Shown here: piece after piece, positions 46,394-55,411 of the stretch
How positions within the stretch are numbered: position 1 is the stretch's first letter
How the letters are laid out: each line of letters begins with the position of its first letter
From: JAZDRH01 sp047470865
GTDB lineage: Bacteria; Pseudomonadota; Gammaproteobacteria; Pseudomonadales; Pseudomonadaceae
Assembly (NCBI RefSeq): GCF_047470865.1
Contig: NZ_JAZDRH010000003.1
Location: forward strand, 62,001 to 126,000
DNA length: 64,000 bases
Direction of reading: 5' to 3'
Made by a program: the position numbers and the translations under genes
The notes under the pieces: generated by a model
What the model was told of the DNA's origin: nothing
The model's database searches: none
Seen by the model: the letters and a program-made list of their open reading frames with translations, nothing else

Positions 46394-47449
46394 TTAGGCA
46401 TTGCTAGCGTTATAGAACATAGAAGCATCGCGTTGCTCTTGCAAGGCATGCTCAATGGCGGCTTGGTGCACTTCATCGGCATATTCTTCGCGCTCTTCAG
46501 GCTTGATACCTAGGCGTTCAAATAGCAATAGATCTTTATCTGCTTGTGGGTTGCCAGTGGTTAGCAGTTTTTCGCCGTAGAAGATGGAGTTCGCTCCTGC
46601 AAAAAAGGCTAAAGCTTGCATTTGATCATTCATTTGCTCGCGCCCAGCCGATAAACGAACATGCGATTTTGGCATCATGATGCGTGCTACAGCTAGCATG
46701 CGAATAAAGTCAAAAGGATCTACATCTTTTTCGTTTTCTAATGGTGTACCTTCGACTTTAACCAGCATGTTAATAGGTACGCTTTCTGGGTGTTCTGGCA
46801 GGTTTGCCAATTGTATTAGCAGGCCAATACGATCATCTAAGCTTTCACCTAAGCCCAAAATTCCGCCTGAACAGATTTTCATACCTGCTTCGCGGACATA
46901 GTTAAGGGTTTGTAAACGATCACCATAAGTGCGTGTGGTAATAATATTGCCGTAAAATTCAGGCGATGTATCTAGATTGTGGTTGTAATAGTCTAAACCT
47001 GCTTGCGCTAGCGCTTGGGTTTGCTCCTGATCTAGGCGGCCCAAGGTCATACAGGTTTCCATGCCAAGCGCTTTTACGCCTTTGACCATTTCTAGCACAT
47101 AAGGCATATCTTTAGCGCTTGGATGTTTCCAAGCGGCGCCCATGCAAAAACGTGTAGAGCCGAGTTCTTTGGCACGTTGGGCTTCTTCAAGTACCTTTTG
47201 TACTTCCATTAACTTTTCTTTTTCTAAGCCCGTATTGTAGTGGCCTGATTGCGGGCAATACTTACAGTCTTCTGGACAAGCCCCCGTTTTAATCGAAAGC
47301 AAAGTAGAAACCTGCACACGATTAGCATTGAAATGTTGGCGATGAACGCCTTGTGCTTGAAACAGTAAATCATTGAAAGGTTGAGTGAATAACGCTTTTA
47401 CTTCAGCGCGAGACCAATCATGGCGTACAACGGTATTTGAGCTGCTCAT
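46394..47449 (-). CDS. bioB: Biotin synthase BioB
   Basis: A 351-aa radical-SAM enzyme inserting sulfur into dethiobiotin. [19 protein letters not shown] gives the CxxxCxxC cluster motif, and [19 protein letters not shown] carries the second cluster ligands. ATG 47449 has AGGA 6 bases upstream; the in-frame ATG two codons earlier directly abuts that site and is less likely. It is the first gene of bioBFHCD and divergent from comF. Confidence 0.96.
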   Translation of the reverse strand: MSSSNTVVRHDWSRAEVKALFTQPFNDLLFQAQGVHRQHFNANRVQVSTLLSIKTGACPEDCKYCPQSGHYNTGLEKEKLMEVQKVLEEAQRAKELGSTRFCMGAAWKHPSAKDMPYVLEMVKGVKALGMETCMTLGRLDQEQTQALAQAGLDYYNHNLDTSPEFYGNIITTRTYGDRLQTLNYVREAGMKICSGGILGLGESLDDRIGLLIQLANLPEHPESVPINMLVKVEGTPLENEKDVDPFDFIRMLAVARIMMPKSHVRLSAGREQMNDQMQALAFFAGANSIFYGEKLLTTGNPQADKDLLLFERLGIKPEEREEYADEVHQAAIEHALQEQRDASMFYNASNA

Positions 47450-47519
47450 GGGCATTCCTTATTGTTTACCGCTAGGCTAAGAAATCTAGCAGGATGTAAT
47501 TAATAATCAGGAAGACGAT

Positions 47520-48284
47520 ATGAGAAGTCAACTTAGTCACTTATTTAAAGTTTACAATAGGATTAAGGTACAACAAAATTGTGCACTGTGCTTGCTTTCA
47601 TCTGATCAAGATATTGCCTTATGCAGCGACTGTGAGGCGGATTTACCTTGGCAGCTATATACATGCCCTTGCTGTGCACTGGCTCAAGATAACAGTCAAC
47701 TCTGTGATGAGTGTAAATTTGACCCACCGAGTTTTTCGCAGGTTATTGCACCTTGGCGCTTTGACTTTCCGATCAATAGTTTGATCAATCGTTTTAAACA
47801 CCACCATGATTGGGTGCTAGGACGCCTGCTGGGCGGTTTATTAGCGCGCGACTTACAACAGAAATTTAGTGAAGGCACACCAGTAGCTGATGCTTTGTTA
47901 GCTATGCCACTTAGCTTAGAGCGTCAACGTGAGCGTGGGTTTAATCAAGCACAGATGCTGGCGCAATGGCTGGCTAAACCATTGCAACTACCGATTCTGA
48001 ACAATGCTGCACAACGCTTGCCTAGGCAAGCGCAGCAGCAACTGAGTGCGGCACAACGTAAAGAGAATCTACAGGGTGTTTTTCAATTGAACCGCAGTAT
48101 TAATTGGCAAGGGCTGCATATAGCCATAGTCGATGACGTTGTGACTACTGGTGCCACTTGCCGCGAATTAGCTAAGGTGCTGTTACAAGCAGGCGTACAG
48201 CAAGTGGATGTGTATTGCTTAGCGCGTACCCCTAAGTCGGATTATCAGCCAAAGTCTTCTTCAGCATCTGGACGGCGCGCATAG
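47520..48284 (+). CDS. comF: ComF-family phosphoribosyltransferase
   Basis: A 254-aa protein. An N-terminal zinc region holds Cys pairs (CALC, CSDC, CPCC, CDEC), and the C-terminal PRT domain has RERGFNQAQMLAQWLA and the PRPP motif IAIVDDVVTTGAT. Members are linked to DNA uptake in competent bacteria. Its placement beside bioB matches Pseudomonas. Its last 40 bp overlap the convergent symporter gene tail to tail. Confidence 0.88.
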   Translation: MRSQLSHLFKVYNRIKVQQNCALCLLSSDQDIALCSDCEADLPWQLYTCPCCALAQDNSQLCDECKFDPPSFSQVIAPWRFDFPINSLINRFKHHHDWVLGRLLGGLLARDLQQKFSEGTPVADALLAMPLSLERQRERGFNQAQMLAQWLAKPLQLPILNNAAQRLPRQAQQQLSAAQRKENLQGVFQLNRSINWQGLHIAIVDDVVTTGATCRELAKVLLQAGVQQVDVYCLARTPKSDYQPKSSSASGRRA

Positions 48285-49246
48285 TGTTGCGCTAATACTG
48301 CACACACCATCAGTTGAATTTGATGGAAAATCATTAATGGCAAAATGGCCGGCCCAACAGCACCGCCAGCAAAAATCACCTGCGCCATAGGCACACCTGT
48401 TGCCATAGATTTCTTTGAACCGCAGAACACAATGGTAATTTCATCGGGCTTATTAAATTTCAGGAGGCGGGCGACCCAAGTTGTGGCGAAGAGCACTATG
48501 GCAAGCACCACACAGCACACAATGGATAAATAAATAAGCGATTGTACGGGCACAGCATTCCACAAGCCAGCAATGACAGCGGAGCTAAAGGCGGTATACA
48601 CCACTAATAAAATGGAGCCTTGATCAATATTTTTGAGCCAGCTTTTATTACGATCAACCCAATCACCAATCCAGCGGCGCATAAAGTGGCCAAACAGAAA
48701 AGGAAAGAGTAGTTGTAGGCTGATTTTAATAATGGCATCCAACATGCCAGTGGTGCCAGCATCGGCATCTAGTAGAATTTTAACTAATAAAGGCGTGACC
48801 AAAATGCCGATCAGGCTAGAAGCAGAGGCATTGCATACTGCGGCTGGGATGTTCCCTCGTGCCATGGAAGTGAAAGCAATAGCCGATTGTACTGTGCCTG
48901 GCAAGGCCGACAAGTAAAGCATTCCAACCCATAAATCATGCCCTAAAATAGGCTTTAGCACAGGTTGTAATGCCAGCATTAACAGCGGGAATATGATAAA
49001 CGTGCAGCCAAATACAATAAGATGTAAGCGCCAGTGCATAGCGCCTGCAATAATGGCGGTGCGTGAAAGCTTTGCCCCATGCATAAAAAATAATAAGGCA
49101 ATGGCGATATTTGTTAACCAATCAAAAAATATAGCGGCATTGTTTTGAGCCGGAAATACAGAGGCAGTGATCACTACCGCAATCAAAATCAAAGTGAAAT
49201 TATCAAAAATAATCCGTAGTTTTTTCAACATAGCTGCAAACTTCAT
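48245..49246 (-). CDS. Bile acid:sodium symporter-family transporter
   Basis: A 333-aa inner-membrane protein of the SBF-like (YfeH/PSE) family with about ten hydrophobic segments. Motifs are LFFMHGAKLSRTAI, LPGTVQSAIAFTSMARGN and FCGSKKSMATGVPMAQ. The bacterial substrate is unknown. An internal ATG at 49231 could be the start. The next gene upstream is a divergent AraC regulator, which may control it. Confidence 0.82.
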   Translation of the reverse strand: MKFAAMLKKLRIIFDNFTLILIAVVITASVFPAQNNAAIFFDWLTNIAIALLFFMHGAKLSRTAIIAGAMHWRLHLIVFGCTFIIFPLLMLALQPVLKPILGHDLWVGMLYLSALPGTVQSAIAFTSMARGNIPAAVCNASASSLIGILVTPLLVKILLDADAGTTGMLDAIIKISLQLLFPFLFGHFMRRWIGDWVDRNKSWLKNIDQGSILLVVYTAFSSAVIAGLWNAVPVQSLIYLSIVCCVVLAIVLFATTWVARLLKFNKPDEITIVFCGSKKSMATGVPMAQVIFAGGAVGPAILPLMIFHQIQLMVCAVLAQHYARRPDAEEDFG

Positions 49247-49325
49247 AATTAAATTTGCAGCTACCTTACCCTGATGCTATTTTTCCGACTAACGCTAATC
49301 GGTAACAGAATAACGACTAACGGAC

Positions 49326-50105
49326 ATGTACGACTTATTGTTTAAACAACTCGACCAAATGAGTGCCTTGCCACGCCCTATTTATGGACACGTAAAGTCT
49401 TTGCCTAATATGGTATTGGAGTATTGTCATGAACATCCATGGATCCAGTTTTCCTATGCCACACATGGCGTGCTAGATGTAGAAACAGCTACAGGGCGCT
49501 TTGTTGCGCCACCACAGTTAGGTGTATGGATTCCGCAAGGTGTGATTCACCAAGTACATGCCAATGAGCGTACAGTAATTCGTAGCCTTTATGTCGCACC
49601 TGAGCTGGCACAAGAACAAAGCAATAAGTGCAAAGTATTAATGGTGAATAACCTATTAAAAGAGCTAATTACACGCTTTAGTCAATTTCCAGCATTGTAT
49701 GATGAAGCTGGCACCCAAGGGCGTATTGCTCAAGTATTATTAGACGAGCTGTTAAGTGCGCCTGAAGCCAGCACAGGTTTGGCGCTGCCCAGCGATCCAC
49801 GTTTACAAAAAATAGTGGAAGAATTGCAGCTTAAACCTTACTCCAACTTAACATTAGCCGATTGGGCACAGCGCTTGGCAGTATCCGAAAAAACCTTAAG
49901 CCGCTTATTTAAACAACAGACAGGACTGACATTTCGTGCTTGGCGTAGGCAATTACGGTTATTAAAAGCACTGACTTTGTTAGAACAACAAACCAGTGTC
50001 ACTGATGTGGCTATGCTTTCAGGTTATGATTCGGTGTCTGCTTTTATTGCTGCCTTTAGCCAGCAATTTGGCATTACACCACGCTTATTTTTTAAACATA
50101 GATAA
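49326..50105 (+). CDS. AraC-family transcriptional regulator
   Basis: A 259-aa regulator. A cupin-like N-terminal domain (GVWIPQGVIHQVHANE) is followed by two helix-turn-helix motifs at the C-terminus (LTLADWAQRLAVSEKTLSRL and VTDVAMLSGYDSVSAFIAAF). The divergent symporter gene, 80 bp away, is the probable target. Confidence 0.88.
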   Translation: MYDLLFKQLDQMSALPRPIYGHVKSLPNMVLEYCHEHPWIQFSYATHGVLDVETATGRFVAPPQLGVWIPQGVIHQVHANERTVIRSLYVAPELAQEQSNKCKVLMVNNLLKELITRFSQFPALYDEAGTQGRIAQVLLDELLSAPEASTGLALPSDPRLQKIVEELQLKPYSNLTLADWAQRLAVSEKTLSRLFKQQTGLTFRAWRRQLRLLKALTLLEQQTSVTDVAMLSGYDSVSAFIAAFSQQFGITPRLFFKHR

Positions 50106-50117
50106 GGGCTAGAGTAG

Positions 50118-50675
50118 ATGCCTAGTGCAGTGAGTAATTTTGATTTTGACCAATTAAGCATACAAATAGAAACTGCGGCGCGCTTAGCATTTACAGAACA
50201 GTTGGCAGCTTCAGCAGGTGAAACTCTGTATTGTTTTGCGCTTTATAGCGATGAAGGGGCCATGACGCTCTGCCCATCTAGTAATACCTTAGAGTTTGTG
50301 CAACAGAATGCGCCGAAAACTGATTTAACTTACTACACTTTAGAGCCTTTTGAGTGGAAGTATGAAATGCAAGGGGCAGACGAACAATTTGACCTGATTT
50401 CTCAACAACTGTACGCCTACTGCGAACAAATTGAGGATGACGAGCAATTGTTTAAGATATTTCAGCAAAAGCTCTATACAACAGCTTTTGAAGTGTTATT
50501 AAAGTTAGTACAGGAAGACTTTTTTGCTAGAACCGCAGGGCGCGAGATTTTTGTTATTTTTAGCGTTTCAGAATATGAGTTTGAACAGCAGAAACTGGCT
50601 GACATGGTGACGCAACTCAACCCAAACAATAGCTATAAAGACATGTATTTAAACTGGATGAAAAGCTGGCGCTAA
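50118..50675 (+). CDS. DUF4303 domain protein
   Basis: A 185-aa acidic soluble protein. ETLYCFALYSDEGAMTLCPS and the following FEWKYEMQG are the DUF4303 hallmark stretches. Function is unknown; related families occur in immunity or polymorphic-toxin settings, but no toxin is near. It starts 12 bp after the AraC gene and may share its transcript. Confidence 0.75.
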   Translation: MPSAVSNFDFDQLSIQIETAARLAFTEQLAASAGETLYCFALYSDEGAMTLCPSSNTLEFVQQNAPKTDLTYYTLEPFEWKYEMQGADEQFDLISQQLYAYCEQIEDDEQLFKIFQQKLYTTAFEVLLKLVQEDFFARTAGREIFVIFSVSEYEFEQQKLADMVTQLNPNNSYKDMYLNWMKSWR

Positions 50676-50689
50676 TGCTCAAATCTAAA

Positions 50690-50711
50690 AAGAGAGCAAA
50701 ATTGCTCTCTT
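50690..50711. terminator. Bidirectional terminator
   Basis: AAGAGAGC (50690-50697) pairs with GCTCTCTT (50704-50711), with a T run on the minus side. It ends the DUF4303 transcript and overlaps the stop of the convergent TM2 gene. Confidence 0.8.
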
Positions 50712-51039
50712 ATAAGTTGACGCTTGTTCTAGCCATATTTTTTGCGAAGCCTTCATCACTCATTACAAGTAACAGAATGAACTCAGTGAAGGCAATAACA
50801 CCTGGAATTAAAGTCCAGCAGAATACAAGGTATAAAATGCCTAAATCAACTTGGCCTAAATAGAACTTGTGAACACCAAAGCCTCCGAGAAAGAAGGCTA
50901 ATAGTGCAGCAGCTATGCGGCTTTTTCCATTAGCAGGAGTGGCTACTGATGCTTGTTGGTGTACGCCACATTTCGGGCAAATTTCAGCTTTAACGTGAAT
51001 AACAGCACCGCAATCTTTACAGAATTTATCCTCTGCAGA
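50710..51039 (-). pseudogene. Zinc-ribbon plus TM2 domain protein lacking a start codon
   Basis: The open frame encodes 109 residues. A zinc ribbon (FCKDCG, then CPKCG) is followed by a TM2 domain with LLAFFLGGFGVHKFYLGQ and two membrane segments, ending at TAA 50710-50712. The frame is preceded directly by TAA at 51040-51042, and there is no ATG, GTG, TTG or CTG before the zinc ribbon. The first residues read SAEDKFC, just what should follow an initiator Met. The start appears to have been lost by mutation, or a base is wrong here. The domain content is otherwise intact. Confidence 0.75.
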
Positions 51040-51152
51040 TTAAGTGCTGAATAATAACAAAGTGCGCAATAAAAAACTGGCATCCTTATCAATAATTAAT
51101 GAGTAAACAGCGATAAGAGCGCTAATTTCTTATCGCTAATATACTGATAGTT

Positions 51153-52331
51153 TTAATAGTGATGAATATAATTTTTAGGATTAAATTTTAATGTTATAAA
51201 CATTAACAACACCATTAGCGCACAAATAAACCACCAAGCCAGTGAAAAGCTGTTCAGTTGATCGCGAATGAAACCAGCAGCTAAGGGTGACAAGCTAGCA
51301 ATAAAGTAACCAACGCCTTGTACAAAGCCGGCTAAGTTGCCTGCTCGATCAGGATCTTTAATATGGTCCATGGTGATAATTAACGTCATTGGAAATAGCC
51401 CGCCAATACCTAAGCCTAGTAAGGTTGTCCACATTAAAGTAAGCGTAGTTGGCAATAAGTTAATGCCGATGAAGCCAATAACAGCAAGCACTAAAACAAT
51501 AAAGAGTACTTTGCGACGATCTTGGCTGAAGTTGGCTAACGCAGGAAAAACTAGTCCAGCAACTACTTCTGTTACCGTTAAATAAGCGAGTAAAAAACCA
51601 GATTGCTGAGGGGTATAGCCCATTTCCTCATAATAGGGTGAGAACCAAGCCAGTACACAGGTATAGGCCGCTGTACCTAAACCAAAAAAGATGGCTAATA
51701 ACCAAGAACGTGAATTGCTCGAGTGTTTATCAACAGAGGCGAGTATTTGGTTAGGAAGATGGTTGATTACATGGCGTTGGCTAAACCAACAAAGTAAAGC
51801 TGCCACACCTAACCCCGCCCAAATAGCTAAACCCAATTGCCAGCTAAAGTGCTTGGCGATAGTAGGTGCAGTACTGGTGGCTAAGGTCGCGCCACCCATA
51901 ATGCCAGTCACATAAAAGCCCATATATAGGGCTGTGTTACGTGTAAAGCGAGCTTTAATAATAGACGGCATTATGGCTTGAATAAAAGCAATCCCACAGC
52001 CAGATAATACAGCGGTCAGAATAAGGCTAATACTGCTATCTACCCATAAACGGGCAAGGCTGGCTAAGCTGATGAGGAGTAAAGATAAGCTAATAGTGTT
52101 GTGTTTACCCAGCTTACTACCCAGCTTTAAGCCGACAAACATAGCTAGCCCCATTGCCATCACGGGTAACATGGTTAGCAAGGAAGCAAAGGTAAAGTTT
52201 AAAGGGATATCTTTTTGAATTGAGGACAGTAAAGGTCCAATAGCTGCCATCGAGGGGCGAAGGTTGAAGGAGATTAAGATGACAGTTAGCAGCAGAAGAA
52301 GGAGTTGTTTTTGGTTTGTTTCAAATCTCAT
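51153..52331 (-). CDS. MFS transporter, CynX/NimT-like
   Basis: A 392-aa inner-membrane protein with about twelve hydrophobic segments. The N-terminal NLRPSMAAIGPLLSSIQ and the GCGIAFIQAIMPSIIKARF motif match the cyanate/2-nitroimidazole transporter group (CynX, NimT). The true substrate is unknown; members with these names often export drugs. It is monocistronic. Confidence 0.82.
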   Translation of the reverse strand: MRFETNQKQLLLLLLTVILISFNLRPSMAAIGPLLSSIQKDIPLNFTFASLLTMLPVMAMGLAMFVGLKLGSKLGKHNTISLSLLLISLASLARLWVDSSISLILTAVLSGCGIAFIQAIMPSIIKARFTRNTALYMGFYVTGIMGGATLATSTAPTIAKHFSWQLGLAIWAGLGVAALLCWFSQRHVINHLPNQILASVDKHSSNSRSWLLAIFFGLGTAAYTCVLAWFSPYYEEMGYTPQQSGFLLAYLTVTEVVAGLVFPALANFSQDRRKVLFIVLVLAVIGFIGINLLPTTLTLMWTTLLGLGIGGLFPMTLIITMDHIKDPDRAGNLAGFVQGVGYFIASLSPLAAGFIRDQLNSFSLAWWFICALMVLLMFITLKFNPKNYIHHY

Positions 52332-52443
52332 GTGAATAGCTCAGATTTATTACACCCTGAAACCACGCAAGTTAGGGTTACTTGCCTATGCTAAAACATG
52401 AATTTAAAAAAGGGGAGCTTTGCAACAGTTTATTGGCTACTGA

Positions 52444-52707
52444 CTAGCCTAGTTGGCTATCTTTACTCATCCGTCGATAATAACCTGAAAAATATTGTTG
52501 CTTATCCTGAGATTCTTGGCAGTGGATACACAAGCGTACGCCTTAGATAGCTTTACGTCGTGTTTGAGGGATAGGCTCAGCACATTCTGCACAATGATTT
52601 AGCCCTGCACCTGTAGGGATTTGGCTAGGTGCTTTTGCTACAGCATCCTTAATGGTGCCATCAGTTTGCTCTTGTGCTGCGCCATCCTGAGCCCAACCAG
52701 TGGCCAT
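52444..52707 (-). pseudogene. DksA/TraR-type zinc-finger gene (YbiI-like) with in-frame TAA
   Basis: The full frame is 88 codons, the length I recall for E. coli YbiI. It starts MATGWAQDGAAQEQ and holds the zinc finger pairs CAEC and CIHC plus FSGYYRRMSKDSQLG at the end. TAA at 52543-52545 (codon 55) falls exactly between RRKAI and GVRLC, where intact relatives have a proline. As read, only a 54-residue product with half the finger can be made. It is probably inactivated; a sequence error is the alternative. It follows the oxidoreductase-like gene on the same strand. Confidence 0.8.
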
Positions 52708-52722
52708 GATAAACTCCTGTAA

Positions 52723-52863
52723 TTAGTTACTCCCCTCTTCATTTGCGGCTTGCTGAGCTTCTTGCCATTCACGTAGCTCATCGTAATAGGCATCCCAAAC
52801 GCAAGGTGTACAGCCACTGTCACAGCATTCCCAGTCTTCAGGGGGCGTTGGTTTTTCACTCAT
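52723..52863 (-). CDS. Oxidoreductase-like small protein
   Basis: A 46-aa cysteine-containing peptide. MSEKPTPPEDWECCDSGC then CVWDAYYDELREW matches the short oxidoreductase-like domain found in many proteobacterial proteins. Function is unknown. ATG 52863 is chosen because the domain begins directly after it; upstream codons are unlike the family. The damaged YbiI-like gene lies 15 bp downstream. Confidence 0.7.
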   Translation of the reverse strand: MSEKPTPPEDWECCDSGCTPCVWDAYYDELREWQEAQQAANEEGSN

Positions 52864-53094
52864 AACAACATACTCAGTAAAAAATTTGTCGTTAAGCATA
52901 ACGCTGTTTATAGGTCTATCCAAGGTTGCGTTGGTTATTAAGCATAAGAGGCTCTTAAAATAAAGTTATTTTATGACTGATAAGTATTGTTGTGTTACTT
53001 ATATGACTATGGTTGGATGGTTAAAAACGCATAAACCGATAAATTAGTCATGAAAAATTTGCTAACAAAATAACAATTATAAAACGGAGCTTTT

Positions 53095-54048
53095 ATGCGC
53101 TTGGGCTTAACTATTGATTCTGCTTGTGATCTGCCTAGCTCGTTTATCGAGCGCCATAAAATTGTAGTTATTCCAATCAAAATTGAAACAGGCAAACAGA
53201 TTCTGTTAGATACGCGTGATGAGGCGGCTACACAGGCGTTTTATCGCAGCGGTATCTTAAAACAGAATGCGGGTGTGCGTTCTACCGCTTTAACCGAAGA
53301 TGAAATCACGCAGTTATTTAAAGAGCAAGTAGTACAACAGTTTGACTTTAACCTAGTACAAACTATCACCCAAAGCCGCAGTTTAATCTTTGCAAATGCA
53401 TCACAAGCAGCGCATCGTATTCTGTCAGAGTACCGCTCAATCCGTGATGCTCAGTATAAAAAGCCGTTTTCGATCAGAGTGGTAGATACCCACAATATGT
53501 TTGCTGGGCAAGCTGTGATTGCAGCTGAAACTGTACGTTTAGCGCTAAGTAATTTATCGCGCAGTGATTTACGTCGACGTGTCGAGTTGTTAGCGTCGCA
53601 AGCGTATTGTTATGCCGTATTGCCAGACTTAGCCTATGCTCGTGAGCGTGGCAAGCTGCGCGGTGATAAAAGTATTAGTTTTCTCGGTGCTTTAATTGGT
53701 AAGGCACTTAGTATTTCGCCAATTCTGTGTGTGCATCAGGGAAAAACTTTTCCTGTGGCTAAAACACGTGGTTATGAGCAATCTATTGAGTACTTACTGC
53801 GCTATGTAGAGCAGAGAATCTATAAAGGGTTGATCTCTCCTTACATTGTTATGAGTTATGCTGGTGATATTCATGACCTTAATTATTTGCCAGGTATCGA
53901 GCGCTTGGAGCGTTTAGCTCAGGCCAATAACTTGCGTATATTGCGTACCGTAATGAGTATGACGGCAGGTGCCAATCTGGGGGCGGGAGCCTTTGGTATT
54001 GCTTTTTGTGATTCGCCACATCAGTTCAGTGATTTTGCGGATAACTAG
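53095..54048 (+). CDS. DegV-family fatty-acid-binding protein
   Basis: A 317-aa cytosolic protein. The N-terminus LGLTIDSACDLPSSFIERH has the conserved DSACDLP, and the middle has RVVDTHNMFAGQAV. DegV proteins bind fatty acids, and in Firmicutes FakB forms feed a kinase; no FakA is nearby here. It is monocistronic and ends at a symmetric hairpin. Confidence 0.85.
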   Translation: MRLGLTIDSACDLPSSFIERHKIVVIPIKIETGKQILLDTRDEAATQAFYRSGILKQNAGVRSTALTEDEITQLFKEQVVQQFDFNLVQTITQSRSLIFANASQAAHRILSEYRSIRDAQYKKPFSIRVVDTHNMFAGQAVIAAETVRLALSNLSRSDLRRRVELLASQAYCYAVLPDLAYARERGKLRGDKSISFLGALIGKALSISPILCVHQGKTFPVAKTRGYEQSIEYLLRYVEQRIYKGLISPYIVMSYAGDIHDLNYLPGIERLERLAQANNLRILRTVMSMTAGANLGAGAFGIAFCDSPHQFSDFADN

Positions 54049-54071
54049 CTCTGCTTCAAACAGAGCTAGTT
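54043..54071. terminator. Symmetric hairpin between degV and nhaD
   Basis: A perfect 11-bp stem, AACTAGCTCTG (54043-54053) with CAGAGCTAGTT (54061-54071), lies between convergent genes. The T tracts are short, so its terminating strength is uncertain. Confidence 0.65.
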
Positions 54072-54078
54072 ATTGTCA

Positions 54079-55308
54079 TTAAAGCAAGAAGCTCACTAGG
54101 TAGACGCCAGCAAAACCAATAGTATAAGCCACTAATAAATAACCTGAATAACGTAAGTAGGTTAAGAAGGTTAATGCTTCTACTTTGCTCATAGCCACTA
54201 CGCCAGCGGCAGAGCCAATAGCTAATAATGAGCCGCCTACACCAACGCTGTAGGTTAGGGTTAACCATTGCGCTTCGTTCATGTCAATGCCTGACTTCAG
54301 CAAAGCAGCAGTTAATGGTACGTTATCAAATAAGGCAGAGATTAAACCCACCACGAAGTTAGCGGCTAAGGGTGGTAAGTGTTCATAGAGTTTAGGAAAG
54401 TGGGCGAGTACACCCAATTCTTTGAGAATACCCACAATCAATAAAACGCCTAAAAAGAACAATAAGGTGTCGAATTCAATACGGCGTATATATTCCAAGA
54501 CAGGCTCATCTTTATTCAGGAAGTGCACTACCATAAACATCAGCGCTAGCCCAAATAAGAACGTCAGTACGGGCGGAATACCAAAAGCAATATTGGCGAT
54601 AATAGTGCCTATGATGGTGCACAAAAACATGCCTGCAATGATTTTATCGCTAGTCGCAATATTAAAGGTGCGCGTTTCTAAACTTACTGTACCTTTTAGT
54701 GGAATCGCCAACAATGTTGCTAATACAATCACAGCAAAAATAGCCGGTAGGCTGAGTAAAATAAGATCAAATATTTTTACTTTACCAGCTAAGAAAATCA
54801 TTAATGTGGTTACATCACCAGTGATTAACGCAGCGCCTCCCGAGTTAACCGCAAATACTGTAAGTACCAGATAGCGGATTAATTTATCGGTGGATAAACG
54901 CAAGCTAAGTAAAACAGTAATACACACTAGGGTAGCGGTAATGTTGTCCGCCATGGATGAAAACACGAAGGCAAACAAGCCAACAATAATCATCAATTTG
55001 CGCTCAGACATTTGTTTGGGCAGCACTTTATTGACAATAGCTTCGATAATGCCTTTGCTGGATACATAAGCAACAAAGGTCATTGCAGCCATTAAAAAAA
55101 GCCACAAGGTGGCTATTTCTAAAAGGTTTTCATTGAGCGATTGCATAATGCTGTCAACATTTTGCTGCTCAGGGGGAAACATGAAGTACAGCATCCACGC
55201 CAAAGTACCGAAAAACAGCGTACTTTTGGCTTTATCTATATGAATAATATCTTCAAGGATAATGGACAAAAACCCTAATATGGCAAGGCATAGCAGAACG
55301 ATTGTCAT
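54079..55308 (-). CDS. nhaD: Sodium:proton antiporter NhaD
   Basis: A 409-aa inner-membrane protein of the ion-transporter superfamily with about eleven hydrophobic segments. Motifs are SSMADNITATLVCIT, AVNSGGAALITGDVTTLMIF and SALFDNVPLTAALLKSG, typical of NhaD. It exchanges sodium or lithium for protons, mainly at alkaline pH. Family members are common in marine and alkaliphilic bacteria. Confidence 0.88.
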   Translation of the reverse strand: MTIVLLCLAILGFLSIILEDIIHIDKAKSTLFFGTLAWMLYFMFPPEQQNVDSIMQSLNENLLEIATLWLFLMAAMTFVAYVSSKGIIEAIVNKVLPKQMSERKLMIIVGLFAFVFSSMADNITATLVCITVLLSLRLSTDKLIRYLVLTVFAVNSGGAALITGDVTTLMIFLAGKVKIFDLILLSLPAIFAVIVLATLLAIPLKGTVSLETRTFNIATSDKIIAGMFLCTIIGTIIANIAFGIPPVLTFLFGLALMFMVVHFLNKDEPVLEYIRRIEFDTLLFFLGVLLIVGILKELGVLAHFPKLYEHLPPLAANFVVGLISALFDNVPLTAALLKSGIDMNEAQWLTLTYSVGVGGSLLAIGSAAGVVAMSKVEALTFLTYLRYSGYLLVAYTIGFAGVYLVSFLL

Positions 55309-55411
55309 AGCAGATCTCAGGTTGGAAAAAATAATATCAGTTTAACCAGTTAATCTTTTCATGATATGTGCCATTAGTCGGTGCATCTATATCAATTAAA
55401 GGTCAAAGCTA

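Noticed and set aside
50675..50863. 62-codon plus-strand frame after the DUF4303 gene
   Set aside because: It is antisense to the TM2 domain reading, which has clear family motifs.
52638..52859. 73-codon minus-strand frame over the oxidoreductase-like gene
   Set aside because: It overlaps in another frame two better supported genes (52723-52863 and 52444-52707) that have recognisable domains.
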